From Streptomyces albofaciens JCM 4342 (GTDB lineage Bacteria > Actinomycetota > Actinomycetes > Streptomycetales > Streptomycetaceae): a stretch of DNA of 64,000 nt. Location: contig NZ_PDCM01000002.1 of the NCBI RefSeq assembly GCF_008634025.1, forward strand, positions 3,063,001-3,127,000, read 5' to 3'. The translations under genes were made by a program, and so were the position numbers. Positions 50,942 to 60,999 of this stretch are shown here, one piece after another (position 1 is the stretch's first letter; each line of letters begins with the position of its first letter). The notes beneath the pieces are model-generated. The model was not told where the DNA came from and did not search any database. It saw only the letters and a program-made list of their open reading frames with translations.

Positions 50942-52231
50942 ATGCATGACGACGGACCGGCCGCCACACTGAGCGCGCCCGGCACCGGCGGCGCCGCGCG
51001 GCCGGACGTGCCCGCCGGCGAGACCGCCCCGCACGCCCCGCCGCCGGGCGCCGCCGGACGCCGCGCCCTCTACTTGGGCGCCGGCGTCATCCTCCTCGCG
51101 CTCAACCTGCGCCCCGCCCTGGTCGCCGTGTCGCCGCTGGCGAACACCATCCGCGACGAGAGCGGGATGTCCGCCGCGGCCACCAGTCTGCTGACCGCGC
51201 TGCCGCTGCTCTGCTTCGGCCTGCTGGCCCCGGTCGCGCCGCGGCTCGGCCGCCGCTTCGGCATGGAGCGCTCGCTGCTCGGCACCATGGCGCTGATCTG
51301 CGCGGGCACCGCGCTGCGGCTGGTGGACTCGGTGGCCGCGCTGTTCGCCGGGACGATCGTCATCGGCGCGGGCATAGCCGTCGCCAACGTGCTGCTGCCC
51401 GGCCTGATCAAGCGCGACTTCGCGGCCCGGTCCGGGCTGATGACCGGGCTGTACTCCATGTCGCTGTTCGGCGGCGCGGCACTGGCCGCCGGGGTCACCG
51501 TGCCGGTGCAGCGCGCGGCCGGGCTGAGCTGGCAGGCCACGCTCGCGTGCTGGGGCGCGCTGGCGGTCGTCGCGCTGGTGGTGTGGCTGCCGCAGACCCG
51601 CAGCCGTACGCGTACCGCCGCGGCCACCGCCCGCGAGGCCGCCCACCCGGTGCGCGGCCTGTGGCGCTCCCCGCTGGCCTGGCAGGTCACCGCCTACATG
51701 GGATTGCAGTCGCTCAGCTACTACGCGGCGGCGGCCTGGCTGCCGACCATGCTCACCGACGCCGGGATGAGCTCGGGCGACGCGGGCTGGATGCTGTCGT
51801 TCTCCTCGCTGCTGGGCATCGCGGGCTCGTTCCTGGCGCCGGTGATCGTCGGGCGGCGGCTGCCGGCGGGCGCGCTGGCCACGCTCGGCGCGGTGCTGTG
51901 CGCGGCCGGGTTCGCCGGGATGCTGGCCGCGCCGGCCGGCGGCGCGTACGTGTGGATGACGCTGCTGGGCCTGGGGCAGGGCGCGGCCATCAGCCTGGCC
52001 CTGCTGTTCATCGTGCAGCGCGCGCCGGACATCCGGCACACCGCGCAGCTGTCCAGCATGGCCCAGTGCTTCGGCTACATCCTCGCGGCCACCGGGCCCG
52101 CGGTGCTGGGCGCCGTGCACGACGCCTCGGGCGGCTGGACGGTGCCCGTGATCGTGCTGCTGGCCCTGCTGGTCCCGCAGGTGGCGATGGGGCTGGGCGC
52201 GGCCCGGCCCCGGCACGTCGCGGGCCGCTGA
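50942..52231 (+). CDS. CynX/NimT-family MFS transporter
   Basis: 429 residues, about 12 membrane helices. The L-A-L-N-L-R-P-A-L-V-A-V-S-P-L motif of the first helix is the hallmark of the CynX/NimT group (cyanate or nitroimidazole-type export). ATG 50942 follows CAGGAAG. In an operon with the GntR regulator. The substrate is not predictable. Confidence 0.92.
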   Translation: MHDDGPAATLSAPGTGGAARPDVPAGETAPHAPPPGAAGRRALYLGAGVILLALNLRPALVAVSPLANTIRDESGMSAAATSLLTALPLLCFGLLAPVAPRLGRRFGMERSLLGTMALICAGTALRLVDSVAALFAGTIVIGAGIAVANVLLPGLIKRDFAARSGLMTGLYSMSLFGGAALAAGVTVPVQRAAGLSWQATLACWGALAVVALVVWLPQTRSRTRTAAATAREAAHPVRGLWRSPLAWQVTAYMGLQSLSYYAAAAWLPTMLTDAGMSSGDAGWMLSFSSLLGIAGSFLAPVIVGRRLPAGALATLGAVLCAAGFAGMLAAPAGGAYVWMTLLGLGQGAAISLALLFIVQRAPDIRHTAQLSSMAQCFGYILAATGPAVLGAVHDASGGWTVPVIVLLALLVPQVAMGLGAARPRHVAGR

Positions 52232-52327
52232 GGCCCGTACACCGCCGGATCCGTGTCCGTACGGGAGGGAGCGCGCGGGTTCGCCGCGCCTCCCGTTCGG
52301 CCGGGCGGGCGGGCCATACTGGGTGCC

Positions 52328-53464
52328 GTGTCGGTGATCAGCAACCTCCGTAAAGCGGTCCGGCTGCCGCAGCAACGGCGCCGCGGTGTCGACCTCAGCC
52401 ACCCGGCGCGCTCGCCGCTGGGCACCGCCGTGGTGAACTGCGCGGTCTACGAGAAGGGCGTGCGCCAGCCCGGCGACCACCCGGCCGAGGACGCGGTCCG
52501 CCGGGTCCGTGAGTCGGGGAACGGCTTCGTGTGGATCGGTCTGCACGAGCCGTCGGAGGCGGAGTTCGCCGGCATCGCCGAGCTGTTCGGGCTGCACCCG
52601 CTCGCCGTCGAGGACGCGGTGCACGCCCACCAGCGGCCGAAGCTGGAGCGCTACGACAGCTCGCTGTTCACGGTGTTCAAGACGGTCCGCTACGTGGAGC
52701 ACGACCGGCTGACCGAGACCAGCGAGGTGGTCGACACCGGCGAGATCATGGTCTTCACCGGCGCCGACTTCGTCGTCACGGTCCGGCACGGCGGCCACGG
52801 CTCGCTCGGCCCGCTGCGCGAGCAGCTGGAGTCCGACCCGGAGCAGCTGGCCGTCGGCCCGTCGGCGGTGCTGCACGCCATCGCCGACCTGGTGGTGGAC
52901 GACTATCTGGACGTCGCCGCCGCCGTGCAGGACGACATCGACGACGTCGAGAGCGAGGTCTTCGCCGAGAGTCCGCGCCGTACGAAGAGCGGGGAACGGG
53001 GCGGCGGCACCAAGGGCGCCGGCACCGGCGCGGGCCGGATCTACCAGCTCAAGCGCGAGCTGCTGGAGCTGAAGCGGGCGGTGGCGCCGCTGGGCGGCCC
53101 GCTGCACGCGCTGGCCACCCGGCCGATGGCGCTGGTGGATCCGCACATCACCACGTACTTCCGGGACGTGTCGGACCACCTGGAGCGGGTGACCGAGCAG
53201 ATCACGGCCTTCGACGAACTGCTCAACTCCATACTCCAGGCGCACCTCGCGCAGGTGACCGTGGCGCAGAACGAGGACATGCGCCGGATCAGCGCCTGGG
53301 TGGCGATCCTCGCCGTGCCGACCATGGTGTGCGGGATCTACGGCATGAACTTCGAGCACATGCCGGAGAAGCACTGGACGTTCGGCTATCCGCTGATCAT
53401 GGCCGTGACGCTCACCCTCTGCTTCCTCATCCACCGGGGCTTCAAGCGCAACGGGTGGCTGTAG
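52328..53464 (+). CDS. corA: CorA-family magnesium/cobalt transporter
   Basis: 378 residues. The long cytoplasmic domain is followed by two C-terminal helices and the selectivity loop Y-G-M-N-F-E-H-M-P-E. A Gly/Thr/Lys-rich insertion (~218-238) sits in the coiled region. GTG 52328 has no ribosome site; CATACT at 52315-52320 is a likely -10, so the mRNA may be leaderless. The 120-bp tail is rich in CCCCGGACC repeats. Confidence 0.93.
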   Translation: MSVISNLRKAVRLPQQRRRGVDLSHPARSPLGTAVVNCAVYEKGVRQPGDHPAEDAVRRVRESGNGFVWIGLHEPSEAEFAGIAELFGLHPLAVEDAVHAHQRPKLERYDSSLFTVFKTVRYVEHDRLTETSEVVDTGEIMVFTGADFVVTVRHGGHGSLGPLREQLESDPEQLAVGPSAVLHAIADLVVDDYLDVAAAVQDDIDDVESEVFAESPRRTKSGERGGGTKGAGTGAGRIYQLKRELLELKRAVAPLGGPLHALATRPMALVDPHITTYFRDVSDHLERVTEQITAFDELLNSILQAHLAQVTVAQNEDMRRISAWVAILAVPTMVCGIYGMNFEHMPEKHWTFGYPLIMAVTLTLCFLIHRGFKRNGWL

Positions 53465-53584
53465 GGCCCCCGGGCCACCGCGCCACCGGTTCACCGCGCC
53501 CCCGGTTGCGCCCCCAGTTCACCGGGGCCCGGACCCCGGACCCCAAGCCCCGGACCCCGACCCCTGGGCCCCGTGCCCCGGCCG

Positions 53585-54958
53585 CTAGCCCAGGTAGCCG
53601 TCCGGGCGGATCAGGAAGGTGTCGCCCGGCGCCGCCGCGTAGGCCGTGAAGGCGTGGCCCTCGGCGTCGGTGACGTACCGCCCGTGGCCGGGCACCTCGC
53701 CGGGGCGCAGCACGGCGTACGCGTGCTCCTCGTCCGGGGCGGGCGCCCCGAAGACCAGCCGGGTGAAGTGCGGGCCGCGGAAGAGGTCGAAGAGGCGGAC
53801 GCCCTTGCCGTCCGCGTCGAGCAGCGGGGCGTCCGGGGCGCGGTCGCCGGTGACGAGGGGGCCGGTGGCGTCCGGGGCGCGGTAGGTGATGTCGAGGCCG
53901 AAGCCCTCCTCGCCGCGCTTGTGCGCGTCCGCGTCGCCCGCCACGTACTTGTCCAGCAGGCCGGTGCTCACGCCGAGCACGCGCTCCGCGACCGCCCGCC
54001 GCTCGGTCTCGTAACTGTCGAGCGCGGTCTCCGCGGCCAGCTTCCAGCCGAGGTTGTACGCGTCCTGCACGCCCGTGTTCAGCCCCTGGCCGCCGGTCGG
54101 CGGGTGGACGTGCGCGGCGTCGCCGGCCAGGAAGACCCGCCCCACCCGGTACCGCTCGGCGAGCCGCACGTTCGGCCGCCACACCGTCGACCAGCCGTGC
54201 CCGGTCAGGCGCACCCCGGGCGCGAACCGGTCCAGCGCGGCCTGCATCGTCTCCAGTGAGGCGTCGTCGCCGTCCCCGAGCGGCGTGATCAGCTGGAAGC
54301 GCCCGGTGCCCGGCAGCGGGGTCAGCGCGACGCCCTTCATCGGTTCGTCCGCCGCGGCGAACCAGTGGCCGACCGTGAGGTCGAGGCCCGGTGCGGTCAC
54401 ATCGCCGACCAGCACCCGGAAGGACTCGTCGGTGACGCCGGGGAAGGCCACGCCGATCGCCTTGCGCACGAAGCTGGCGCCGCCGTCCGCCCCCACCAGG
54501 TAGTCGAACCGGTCCTCCGCACCGGTGGCGAACCGCGCGGTCACCCCGTCCGCGTCCTGCATGAGCCCGGTCAGCTCGGTGCCCAGCTCGACGCGTACGC
54601 CGAACTCGGCCAGCCGGTCCCGCAGGATGCCCTCGGTCTGCGACTGGCCCAGCACCCAGCCGTTCGGGTACGGGACGTCCGGGCGGGGGTCGCGCGGCTC
54701 GGCCATCCAGTGCTCGCCGGCGAACCGGCCGTCGAGGTGCAGGCGCAGCGGTGCCGGCGGCGCCCCGGCCGCGCGGACGGCGTCCAGCACGCCGAGGTCG
54801 TCGAAGACCTCCAGCGTGCGCGGCTGGAGGCCGTCGCCGCGCGAGCCGTCGAAGTACGCGGTCGCCTTGTCGGCCACCCGTACCCCGACGCCGCGCCGGG
54901 CCAGCTCGATCCCCAGCGTCAGTCCGGTCGGTCCCCCGCCCACGACGAGTACCCGCAT
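53585..54958 (-). CDS. FAD-dependent aromatic monooxygenase
   Basis: 457 residues. G-G-G-P-T-G-L-T-L at the start binds FAD; D-Y-L-V-G-A-D-G-G and G-R-V-F-L-A-G-D-A-A-H-V-H-P-P-T-G-G-Q-G-L-N are the two other family signatures. Belongs to the PHBH/rifampicin-monooxygenase-type group with a C-terminal thioredoxin-like domain. Its substrate is unknown; it may inactivate an aromatic antibiotic. Divergent from a TetR regulator. Confidence 0.93.
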   Translation of the reverse strand: MRVLVVGGGPTGLTLGIELARRGVGVRVADKATAYFDGSRGDGLQPRTLEVFDDLGVLDAVRAAGAPPAPLRLHLDGRFAGEHWMAEPRDPRPDVPYPNGWVLGQSQTEGILRDRLAEFGVRVELGTELTGLMQDADGVTARFATGAEDRFDYLVGADGGASFVRKAIGVAFPGVTDESFRVLVGDVTAPGLDLTVGHWFAAADEPMKGVALTPLPGTGRFQLITPLGDGDDASLETMQAALDRFAPGVRLTGHGWSTVWRPNVRLAERYRVGRVFLAGDAAHVHPPTGGQGLNTGVQDAYNLGWKLAAETALDSYETERRAVAERVLGVSTGLLDKYVAGDADAHKRGEEGFGLDITYRAPDATGPLVTGDRAPDAPLLDADGKGVRLFDLFRGPHFTRLVFGAPAPDEEHAYAVLRPGEVPGHGRYVTDAEGHAFTAYAAAPGDTFLIRPDGYLG

Positions 54959-54977
54959 GACGAACCCCTCTCGGTGA

Positions 54978-55001
54978 AATCCGATTCACTGAACTTGGAT
55001 T
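54978..55001. promoter_or_regulatory. Operator candidate between monooxygenase and TetR gene
   Basis: AATCC (54978-54982) and GGATT (54997-55001) form an inverted repeat, and GATTCA occurs twice in direct order. AT-rich site in the 90-bp divergent gap, typical for TetR control. Confidence 0.45.
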
Positions 55002-55048
55002 CATCGTGCGGGCTGCTAGCGTGCGCTGTCAAGGAAGCGGGAGGACAC

Positions 55049-55633
55049 GTGAAGCGCGCGGAGCAGGCGAGCGAGACCAGGGCGGCGCTGATCGAGGCGG
55101 CCAAGCGCCTGTTCGCGGCCCGCGGCTACCTGAACACGAAGGTCACCGACATCACGGCCGAGGCCGGGCGGGCCGCCGGCTCCTTCTACAACCACTTCGC
55201 GGGCAAGGAAGAGCTGCTCAAGGCGCTGCTGGACGAGCTGGCCACGGAGAGCGACCGCTACGCGGTCACCGCCGAGCACAAGTCCGACTTCACCGACCCG
55301 GACGCGATCCGCTACCACGTGGCCGCCTACTGGCGCGTGCACCGGGACCACGCGCCGACCATGCTCGCGCTGCGCCAGGCGGCGCTGGTCAGCGAGGACT
55401 TCGCGCGCACTCTCGAACAGTTCCGGCGCACACAGCTGGAAGACCTGGCCGGCCACTTGGCATACGTGAAGAATCTGCCGGCGTCCGTCGAGACCACGCT
55501 GACGCTGATGAGCACGATGATGGACGCCCCCGCGCAGCTGCTGCCCGAGCTGCCCGAGGAAGAGGCCGTCGAGGTGGCCACCCGGTTCATCTACCGCGCG
55601 CTGAACGGTACGGACTACCCGCCGCGGGCGTAG
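55049..55633 (+). CDS. TetR-family regulator
   Basis: 194 residues. HTH (~10-60; A-A-K-R-L-F-A-A-R-G-Y-L-N-T-K-V-T-D-I and A-G-S-F-Y-N-H-F). C-terminal ligand domain. GTG 55049 follows GGGAGG. Divergent from the FAD monooxygenase, so it probably represses that gene until an aromatic ligand appears. Confidence 0.92.
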   Translation: MKRAEQASETRAALIEAAKRLFAARGYLNTKVTDITAEAGRAAGSFYNHFAGKEELLKALLDELATESDRYAVTAEHKSDFTDPDAIRYHVAAYWRVHRDHAPTMLALRQAALVSEDFARTLEQFRRTQLEDLAGHLAYVKNLPASVETTLTLMSTMMDAPAQLLPELPEEEAVEVATRFIYRALNGTDYPPRA

Positions 55634-55666
55634 CGGCACCGCGGCGGGCAGCCGTTGCCGCGCTGG

Positions 55667-57184
55667 TCAGTGCACCAGGACCCGGTCCGCATCCGGGGCC
55701 GGGCGCTCGTCCGCGGGTACCGTCGGCCGGTCCGCTCCCCCGCCCGTACGGGCCTTCCCCGGCAGCAGGAACAGCAGCAGGAAGATGACCGCCAGCCCGG
55801 CCGCCACCCACCACAGCGAGGTGACCGTGGCATCGACGACCGCCGCCCGCGGGTCCCGGCCGGCCGCGCCGTCGAGGACGCCGAAGAAGGCCACCGAGGA
55901 CAGTCCGAGGCCGAGCGCCATGCCCAGCTGGCCGGTGGTGTTGAAGATGCCGGACGCCGATCCGGAGTGCTCGGCCGGCACCTCGGAGATCGCGACGTCG
56001 GTGATCGGGGCGACGATCAGCCCCATGCCGCCGCCCATCAGCAGCATCGCGGGCACCAGCTGCCAGGACGTCAGCTGGGTGCCGTACCGCCCGGCCTCCG
56101 CGATGTAGAGCAGCACACCGGCCAGCATGATCAGCGCGCCGGCCTGCAGCACCTTGCGCCCGAAGCGCGGCACCAGCCGCTGTACGGAGACGCCGGCCGC
56201 CGCCGAGCAGGCGAGCGAGAACGGGATTCCGGTCAGCCCGGCGTGCAGCGGCCCCCAGCCCAGGCCGAGCTGCATGCACAGCGTCCAGACCAGGAAGAAG
56301 AGGCCGGACAGCGCGCCGAAGGTGAGCTGGACGCCGGTGCCCGCGGCGAACGTACGCAGCCTGAACAGGGAGAGTTCGACGAGCGGCGAGCCGTCCTTGC
56401 GGGCCTTGGCACGCTCGTACCGTACGAAGACCGCGAAGACGAGCGGGCTCGCGGCCATCGACACGAACCCCCAGAGGGGCCAGCCCAGTTCGCGGCCCTG
56501 GGTGAGCGGATAGAGGACCATCAGGAGGGCGAGCGCGGCCAGGAGCATGCCGACGAGGTCCAGGCGCAGCGCCTCGGGGGCGCGGGACTCGGCGATGAAG
56601 CGGCGGCCGAGCAGGATGCCGGCGATGCCGACCGGCAGGTTGATCAGGAAGATCGGCCGCCACTGGAGGCCGAGGAGGTCCCACTGCGTCAGCAGCGCGC
56701 CGATCAGCGGGCCGCACACCGCGCCCAGGCCGACGACGGCGCCGAACATGCCGAAGACCTTGCCGCGCTCGTGCGGGGGAAAGGTGACGTGGATGATCGC
56801 CAGCACCTGCGGCACCATCAGCGCGGCCATCGCGCCCTGGAGGACCCGGGCCGCGATCAGCAGGTGCGGGTCGGCGGCGAGCCCGCACAGCGCGGAGGCG
56901 GCGGTGAAGCCGCCCATGCCGAGCAGGAAGAGCCGGCGGCGGCCGTGGATGTCGCCGAGCCGGCCGCCGGTGATCAGGCCGACGGCGAAGGCGAGCGCGT
57001 AGCCCGCGGTGATCCACTGGATCGCGCCGAACGACGCGCCGGTGTCCCGCTGGATGCTGGGAATGGCGATGTTGACGATGGTCGCGTCCACCAGGTCCAT
57101 GAAGGCGGCGGTCAGCACGACGGCCAGCGCGATCCACCGTCTGCGGCCGGCCGTGCCGGGGGCGGTCGTGGGCGGGGTGGGCAT
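55667..57184 (-). CDS. DHA2-family (14-TM) MFS drug exporter
   Basis: 505 residues. Motif C-like D-L-V-D-A-T-I-V-N-I-A-I-P-S-I and motif A G-R-L-G-D-I-H-G-R-R-R typify DHA2 drug exporters such as EmrB/QacA. Fourteen helices are likely. A charged C-terminal tail follows. Divergent from a WYL-type regulator with a palindrome in the gap. Confidence 0.93.
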   Translation of the reverse strand: MPTPPTTAPGTAGRRRWIALAVVLTAAFMDLVDATIVNIAIPSIQRDTGASFGAIQWITAGYALAFAVGLITGGRLGDIHGRRRLFLLGMGGFTAASALCGLAADPHLLIAARVLQGAMAALMVPQVLAIIHVTFPPHERGKVFGMFGAVVGLGAVCGPLIGALLTQWDLLGLQWRPIFLINLPVGIAGILLGRRFIAESRAPEALRLDLVGMLLAALALLMVLYPLTQGRELGWPLWGFVSMAASPLVFAVFVRYERAKARKDGSPLVELSLFRLRTFAAGTGVQLTFGALSGLFFLVWTLCMQLGLGWGPLHAGLTGIPFSLACSAAAGVSVQRLVPRFGRKVLQAGALIMLAGVLLYIAEAGRYGTQLTSWQLVPAMLLMGGGMGLIVAPITDVAISEVPAEHSGSASGIFNTTGQLGMALGLGLSSVAFFGVLDGAAGRDPRAAVVDATVTSLWWVAAGLAVIFLLLFLLPGKARTGGGADRPTVPADERPAPDADRVLVH

Positions 57185-57293
57185 GGCGCTGTCTCCTGAG
57201 GTCCGGGGGTGTGCGAAGGGTCCGCGGCTCGGGCGGCGGACGGCAGGCGCGGCGGGCGCCGCGGCTGCTTCGTCCCCGACTCTAGAGACGGTC

Positions 57294-57312
57294 TAGGACA
57301 GACCCGGTCCTA
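57294..57312. promoter_or_regulatory. Palindrome in MFS / WYL divergent promoter
   Basis: TAGGAC (57294-57299) and GTCCTA (57307-57312) are an exact repeat; TCTAGAGAC/GTCTAG lies just upstream. It lies directly before the WYL start and suggests autoregulation. Confidence 0.5.
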
Positions 57313-57326
57313 CTTCGTCGGCCATC

Positions 57327-58367
57327 ATGCACAGCATGAGCGAAACCTCGGCCCGTCTGCTGAATCTGCTGTCCCTGCTCCAGACGCCCCGCGAATGGCC
57401 CGGCAGCGAACTCGCCGGCCGCCTCCGGGTCACCACCCGCACCATCCGCCGCGACATCGAGCGGCTGCGCGAGCTCGGCTATCCGGTGCACGCCACGATG
57501 GGCGCGGAGGGCGGCTACCGGCTCGCCGCGGGCACCGCGCTGCCCCCGCTACTGCTGGACGACGAGGAGGCGGTGGCCATCGCCGTCGGCCTGCGGTCGG
57601 CGGCCGGGCACACCGTCGACGGCATCGAGGAGGCGTCCGTCCGCGCCCTCGCCAAACTGGAGCAGGTGCTGCCGTCCCGGCTGCGGCGGCGGGTGGGCAC
57701 GCTCGGCACCGCCACCGTGCCGATGCCCTCCGGGGACGGCCCGACCGTCGATCCGGCCCATCTGACCGCCCTGGCCGCGGCGATCACCAACCAGGAACGG
57801 GTGCGGTTCTCCTACCGGGCCGGCGACGGCGCCCGCTCCAAGCGCCTGGTCGAGCCGCACCGGCTGGTCTCGGCCGGGCGCCGCTGGTACCTGGTCGCGT
57901 ACGACAACGAGCGCGAGGACTGGCGGATCTTCCGGGTCGACCGGCTGTCCGACCCGTACCCCACCGGGGTACGGACACCGCCGCGCGCCCTGCCCGCCGA
58001 GGACGCCGCCGCGTACGTGCGGGGGCAGCTGCGGAGCCTCGCGGCGGGCGGGGTCGCCGCGGTGGCCACGGTGTACGCGCCCGCCGCCGAGGTCGCCGCC
58101 CGGATGGGAAACGCGGCGGCCGAGGTGGAGCCGCTCGACGAGGGCTCCTGCCGCCTGCGCACCCGGCCCGATCCCCTGGAGTGGACGGCGTACCGGCTGG
58201 CGATGCTGGGCCACGAGTTCGCGGTGCACGAACCGGCGGAGCTGGTGGCGTATCTGCGGCAGCTGGGCGGCCGGGTGCTGCGGGCGGCCGGGGAGGAGGG
58301 CGGGAGGGTGCCGCGAGTGGCCGAGGGGGAGGGCGCGACGACGTCCGCCGATACCGGGGAGGGGTAG
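57327..58367 (+). CDS. YafY-type WYL-domain regulator
   Basis: 346 residues. The N-terminal HTH (R-L-L-N-L-L-S-L-L-Q, V-T-T-R-T-I-R-R-D-I-E-R-L) is followed by the WYL domain (R-R-W-Y-L-V-A-Y-D-N, I-F-R-V-D-R-L) and a C-terminal WCX-like domain. ATG 57327, with ATG 57336 as alternative; neither has a ribosome site. WYL domains sense nucleotides or small ligands. It likely controls the divergent DHA2 exporter. Confidence 0.9.
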   Translation: MHSMSETSARLLNLLSLLQTPREWPGSELAGRLRVTTRTIRRDIERLRELGYPVHATMGAEGGYRLAAGTALPPLLLDDEEAVAIAVGLRSAAGHTVDGIEEASVRALAKLEQVLPSRLRRRVGTLGTATVPMPSGDGPTVDPAHLTALAAAITNQERVRFSYRAGDGARSKRLVEPHRLVSAGRRWYLVAYDNEREDWRIFRVDRLSDPYPTGVRTPPRALPAEDAAAYVRGQLRSLAAGGVAAVATVYAPAAEVAARMGNAAAEVEPLDEGSCRLRTRPDPLEWTAYRLAMLGHEFAVHEPAELVAYLRQLGGRVLRAAGEEGGRVPRVAEGEGATTSADTGEG

Positions 58368-58372
58368 CGCAC

Positions 58373-58389
58373 ATACCCCCTAGGGGTAT
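58373..58389 (+). promoter_or_regulatory. CsoR-type copper operator and copA promoter
   Basis: ATACCCCCTAGGGGTAT is a near-perfect palindrome matching the CsoR-type copper operator (TATACCCC..GGGGTATA). TATACA follows and may be the -10. It is 62 bases before copA. Confidence 0.88.
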
Positions 58390-58451
58390 ACAGTCGGGAC
58401 AGTGGACGACAGCGGCACCCCGCCGTCACCCCCGCCCCCGAAGGAGCAGCC

Positions 58452-60728
58452 ATGACCACCACCGTCGACGGACACCGCATCGAGCTGGAGATCGGCGGCA
58501 TGACCTGCGCCTCCTGCGCCGCCCGCATCGAGAAGAAGCTCAACCGGATGGACGGCGTCACCGCCACCGTCAACTACGCGACGGAGAAGGCGAAGGTCAC
58601 CTACGAGGAAGGCGCCGGCGTCGGCGTCGCGGACCTGATCGCCACCGTCGAGAAGACCGGCTACACGGCCGCCGTACCGGAACCCCCGGCCCCCGCCCCG
58701 CCGCCACCCGAACCCGGCGCGGCCCCGGCGCCGGAACCGGACACCGACCCCCTCGCCCCGCTGCGGCAGCGGCTGACCGTCTCCGTGGTCCTGGCCGTAC
58801 CGGTGATCCTGATGGCGATGGTCCCGGCGCTCCAGTTCACCAACTGGCAGTGGCTTTCGCTGACGCTGGCGGCGCCGGTCGTGGCGTACGGCGCCTGGCC
58901 GTTCCACAAGGCCGCCTGGACCAACCTGCGGCACGGTACGGCCACCATGGACACCCTGGTCTCGCTGGGCACCCTCGCCGCGCTCGGCTGGTCGCTGTGG
59001 GCCCTGTTCTTCGGGCACGCCGGGATGCCCGGCATGACCCACCCGTTCGAGCTGACCATCGAGCGCGGCGACGGCGGCAGCAACATCTACCTGGAGGCCG
59101 CGGCCGGCGTCACCGCCTTCATCCTGGCCGGGCGCTACTTCGAGGCCCGCTCCAAGCGCCGGGCCGGGGCCGCGCTGAGGGCGCTGCTGGAGCTGGGCGC
59201 CAAGGACGTCGCGGTGCTGCGGGACGGGCGCGAGGTCCGCGTGCCGGTCGGCGAGCTGGCCGTGGGCGACCGCTTCGTGGTCCGCCCAGGAGAGAAGATC
59301 GCCACCGACGGCGCGGTCGTGGACGGCTCCTCCGCCGTGGACGCCTCGATGCTCACCGGCGAGTCGGTGCCCGTCGAGGTCGCCCCCGGCGACCAGGTCA
59401 CCGGCGCCACCGTCAACGCGGGCGGCCGGATCGTCGTCGAGGCGACCCGGGTCGGCGCGGACACCCAGCTGGCCCGGATGGCGCGGCTGGTCGAGGACGC
59501 GCAGAACGGCAAGGCCGCCGCCCAGCGCCTGGCCGACCGGATCTCCGCGGTCTTCGTCCCGGTCGTCATCGCACTGGCCCTCGGGACCCTGGGCTACTGG
59601 CTCGCCACGGGCGAGGGCGCGGTCGCCGCGTTCACCGCCGCCGTCGCCGTACTGATCATCGCCTGCCCCTGCGCGCTGGGCCTGGCCACCCCGACCGCGC
59701 TCATGGTCGGCACCGGCCGCGGCGCCCAGCTGGGCATCCTGATCAAGGGGCCGGAGGTCCTGGAGACCACCCGCCGCGTGGACACCGTCGTCCTGGACAA
59801 GACCGGCACCGTCACCACCGGCGCGATGACGCTCACCGCCGTCCACCTCGCCGACGGCGTGCCCGAGGCGGACGCGCTGCGCCTGGCCGGCGCCCTGGAG
59901 CACTCCTCCGAGCACCCCATCGCCCGCGCCATCGCCGGTGCGGCGGCCGAGCGCACGGGGGAGCTGCCCACCCCGGAGGACTTCGCGAACGTACCCGGCC
60001 GTGGTGTCCAGGGCGTCGTCGAGGGCCACGCCGTCCTCGTCGGCCGCACCTCGCTCCTCACGGACTGGGCCGTCGAGCTGCCCGCCGCACTGGCCGACGC
60101 CAAGACCGCCGCCGAGGACGCCGGGCACACCGCCGTCGCCGTGGCCTGGGACGGGGAGGCGCGGGCGGTGCTCGTCGTCGCCGACGCGGTCAAGCCCACC
60201 AGCGCCGAGGCGATCCGCCGGCTGCGCGCCCTCGGGCTCACCCCGGTCCTGCTGACCGGCGACAACGCGGCCGTCGCCGGCTCGGTGGCCGCCGAGGTCG
60301 GCATCGCGGCGGAACACGTGATCGCCGAGGTGCTCCCCGAGGACAAGGTCTCGGTGATCAAGGACCTCCAGGCGCGGGGGAAGTCGGTGGCCATGGTCGG
60401 CGACGGCGTCAACGACGCGGCGGCGCTCGCCCAGGCCGACCTGGGGCTGGCGATGGGCACCGGCACGGACGCCGCCATCGAGGCCGGCGATCTGACGCTG
60501 GTACGGGGCGACCTGCGCGCCGCCGCGGACGCCATCCGCCTCGCCCGCCGCACCCTCGGCACCATCAAGGCCAACCTCTTCTGGGCCTTCGGCTACAACG
60601 TGGCCGCGCTGCCGCTGGCCGCGGCCGGCCTGCTCAACCCCATGATCGCCGGGGCCGCGATGGCCTTCTCCTCGGTCTTCGTGGTGGCCAACAGCCTCCG
60701 GCTGCGCCGCTTCAAGCCGCTCGGCTGA
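58452..60728 (+). CDS. copA: Copper-exporting P1B-type ATPase
   Basis: 758 residues. One N-terminal HMA domain with G-M-T-C-A-S-C, a Pro-rich linker, eight membrane helices with the C-P-C ion site (I-A-C-P-C-A-L-G), T-G-E-S actuator, D-K-T-G-T phosphorylation motif, H-P in S-E-H-P-I, and G-D-G-V-N-D. It exports Cu(I) from the cytosol. ATG 58452 follows GAAGGAG. The CsoR-type operator predicts copper induction; csoR is not in the window. Confidence 0.97.
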   Translation: MTTTVDGHRIELEIGGMTCASCAARIEKKLNRMDGVTATVNYATEKAKVTYEEGAGVGVADLIATVEKTGYTAAVPEPPAPAPPPPEPGAAPAPEPDTDPLAPLRQRLTVSVVLAVPVILMAMVPALQFTNWQWLSLTLAAPVVAYGAWPFHKAAWTNLRHGTATMDTLVSLGTLAALGWSLWALFFGHAGMPGMTHPFELTIERGDGGSNIYLEAAAGVTAFILAGRYFEARSKRRAGAALRALLELGAKDVAVLRDGREVRVPVGELAVGDRFVVRPGEKIATDGAVVDGSSAVDASMLTGESVPVEVAPGDQVTGATVNAGGRIVVEATRVGADTQLARMARLVEDAQNGKAAAQRLADRISAVFVPVVIALALGTLGYWLATGEGAVAAFTAAVAVLIIACPCALGLATPTALMVGTGRGAQLGILIKGPEVLETTRRVDTVVLDKTGTVTTGAMTLTAVHLADGVPEADALRLAGALEHSSEHPIARAIAGAAAERTGELPTPEDFANVPGRGVQGVVEGHAVLVGRTSLLTDWAVELPAALADAKTAAEDAGHTAVAVAWDGEARAVLVVADAVKPTSAEAIRRLRALGLTPVLLTGDNAAVAGSVAAEVGIAAEHVIAEVLPEDKVSVIKDLQARGKSVAMVGDGVNDAAALAQADLGLAMGTGTDAAIEAGDLTLVRGDLRAAADAIRLARRTLGTIKANLFWAFGYNVAALPLAAAGLLNPMIAGAAMAFSSVFVVANSLRLRRFKPLG

Positions 60729-60745
60729 GCGGGGTCGTCCGGTTG

Positions 60746-60788
60746 CCGGCCCGGTTCCGACAGGGCATCGCTGGCGGGACCGGGCCGG
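60746..60788 (+). terminator. Hairpin after copA
   Basis: CCGGCCCGGT (60746-60755) and ACCGGGCCGG (60779-60788) are exact complements with a 23-nt loop, 18 bases past the copA stop. The remaining ~210 bases up to the next gene hold no clear feature. Confidence 0.6.
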
Positions 60789-60999
60789 TGGCGTGCGTGG
60801 CGCCGACGTCCTGTGCGGGGCGCCGGTTCCGTGCGCGGAATCACGTCACCGTACGGGGGCGCCGGAAGCGCCCGCCCCGGGCGGTACGTGGCATTCCCTC
60901 CAGAAGACGCCCCCGAAGATTGGCGTATCACGCAACGCCTCCCAGGAGCCGCACCCCCAACACTGAACGGATACCGTCCGCACACGCACAGGGGACTCC

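Noticed and set aside
50495..53494. A minus-strand open frame of 999 codons
   Set aside because: Antisense to the GntR, MFS and CorA genes; His/Arg/Gln-rich translation without domains.
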